IMG/VR virus record: IMGVR_UViG_3300023049_000054
Coordinates: 1 to 29,808 of that record
DNA: 29,808 bases
DNA from: a virus
Strand: one strand, 5' to 3'
Of the stretch, positions 29,669-29,808 are shown piece after piece. Each line of letters begins with the position of its first letter. Position 1 is the stretch's first letter. The notes beneath the pieces are model-generated. The model was not told the origin of the DNA, made no database searches, and worked only from the letters and a program-made list of their open reading frames with translations. Made by a program: the position numbers and the translations under genes.

Positions 29669-29808
29669 AGATTTCAGTAGCATCTTATCTTAAAGGTATA
29701 CCAGAAAAAAACAAGAATACCCAGAAGACTGCTATCATTACAGGATTCATTGAGGGTGTATTACGCACTGGCGACAACGGAACAGTAGTTACCGACTATA
29801 CACTTGCC
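29665..29808 (+). CDS. Start of a further gene in the sugar cluster (partial)
   Basis: A GTG at 29665, overlapping the previous stop as GTGA, opens a frame that runs off the right edge (48 codons). It reads VKISVASYLKGIPEKNKNTQ followed by KTAIITGFIEGVLRTGDNGT. I recall paired proteins of this kind next to the preceding gene in related phages, but the visible part gives no function. Confidence 0.6.
   Translation, partial: MKISVASYLKGIPEKNKNTQKTAIITGFIEGVLRTGDNGTVVTDYTLA

Noticed and set aside
1-29808. tRNA genes or CRISPR arrays
   Set aside because: No cloverleaf-like segment with a T-loop GTTCRA pattern in an intergenic region and no regularly spaced short repeats were seen by eye.

Overview
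The window is a piece of a T4-like (contractile-tailed, myovirus-type) phage genome. The best matches from memory are the marine T4-like phages of cyanobacteria and SAR11-type bacteria. The host cannot be read from the sequence, and no database search was possible. Recognisable T4-type genes are gp15, gp14, gp13, gp18, gp19, gp4, gp16, gp17, gp32, uvsX and uvsY. Most transcription units are preceded by a T4-type late promoter motif (NATAAATA or GCTAAATA). No tRNA, rRNA or CRISPR array was seen, and no stretch over 300 bases lacks a gene.

Layout. 1-236: 3' end of a tail-fibre-like protein with a propeller-like repeat. 221-3422, minus strand: gp14, gp15 and a NUDIX hydrolase in one unit; gp14 appears to start at an ATT codon. 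3423-3563: divergent late promoters in a perfect inverted repeat. 3564-5261: gp13, a dNMP-kinase-like protein, and a convergent HNH-like zinc protein. 5374-13053: tail sheath, a free-standing homing endonuclease, tail tube, a second tube-like protein, a small conserved protein and the gp4 nuclease. 13131-20079: DNA packaging. 20090-22105: a large conserved protein with a 103-residue internal repeat. 22241-25868: gp32, UvsX, a broken GIY-YIG homing endonuclease, a small acidic protein and UvsY. 25865-29808: a tightly overlapping glycan-modification cluster.

The most striking system is the large terminase (gp17). It is fractured into three genes (16290-17912, 18174-18911, 18988-20079). The first carries a complete intein in the Walker A motif, with class 3 (W-C-T) features and an Ala at position 1. 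Its end and the starts or ends of the other two carry the halves of two atypically split inteins, with N-halves of only 39 and 31 residues. One split intein interrupts Walker B; the other sits at the ATPase-nuclease junction. A working 524-residue terminase would need one cis- and two trans-splicing events. Immediately upstream, 15456-16274 encodes an intein-free paralogue of just the ATPase domain, ending two residues past the codon that matches the third intein site.

Two genes (the dNMP kinase and the broken GIY-YIG gene) have a promoter nested inside an inverted repeat whose 3' arm covers the ribosome-binding site or start codon. This predicts that read-through messages are silenced and locally started messages are translated, as known for some T4 genes. 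The sugar cluster pairs a glycerol-3-phosphate cytidylyltransferase-like enzyme with a LicD-like phosphotransferase. Together with glycosyltransferases and a methyltransferase, this suggests modification of a virion or host surface glycan.
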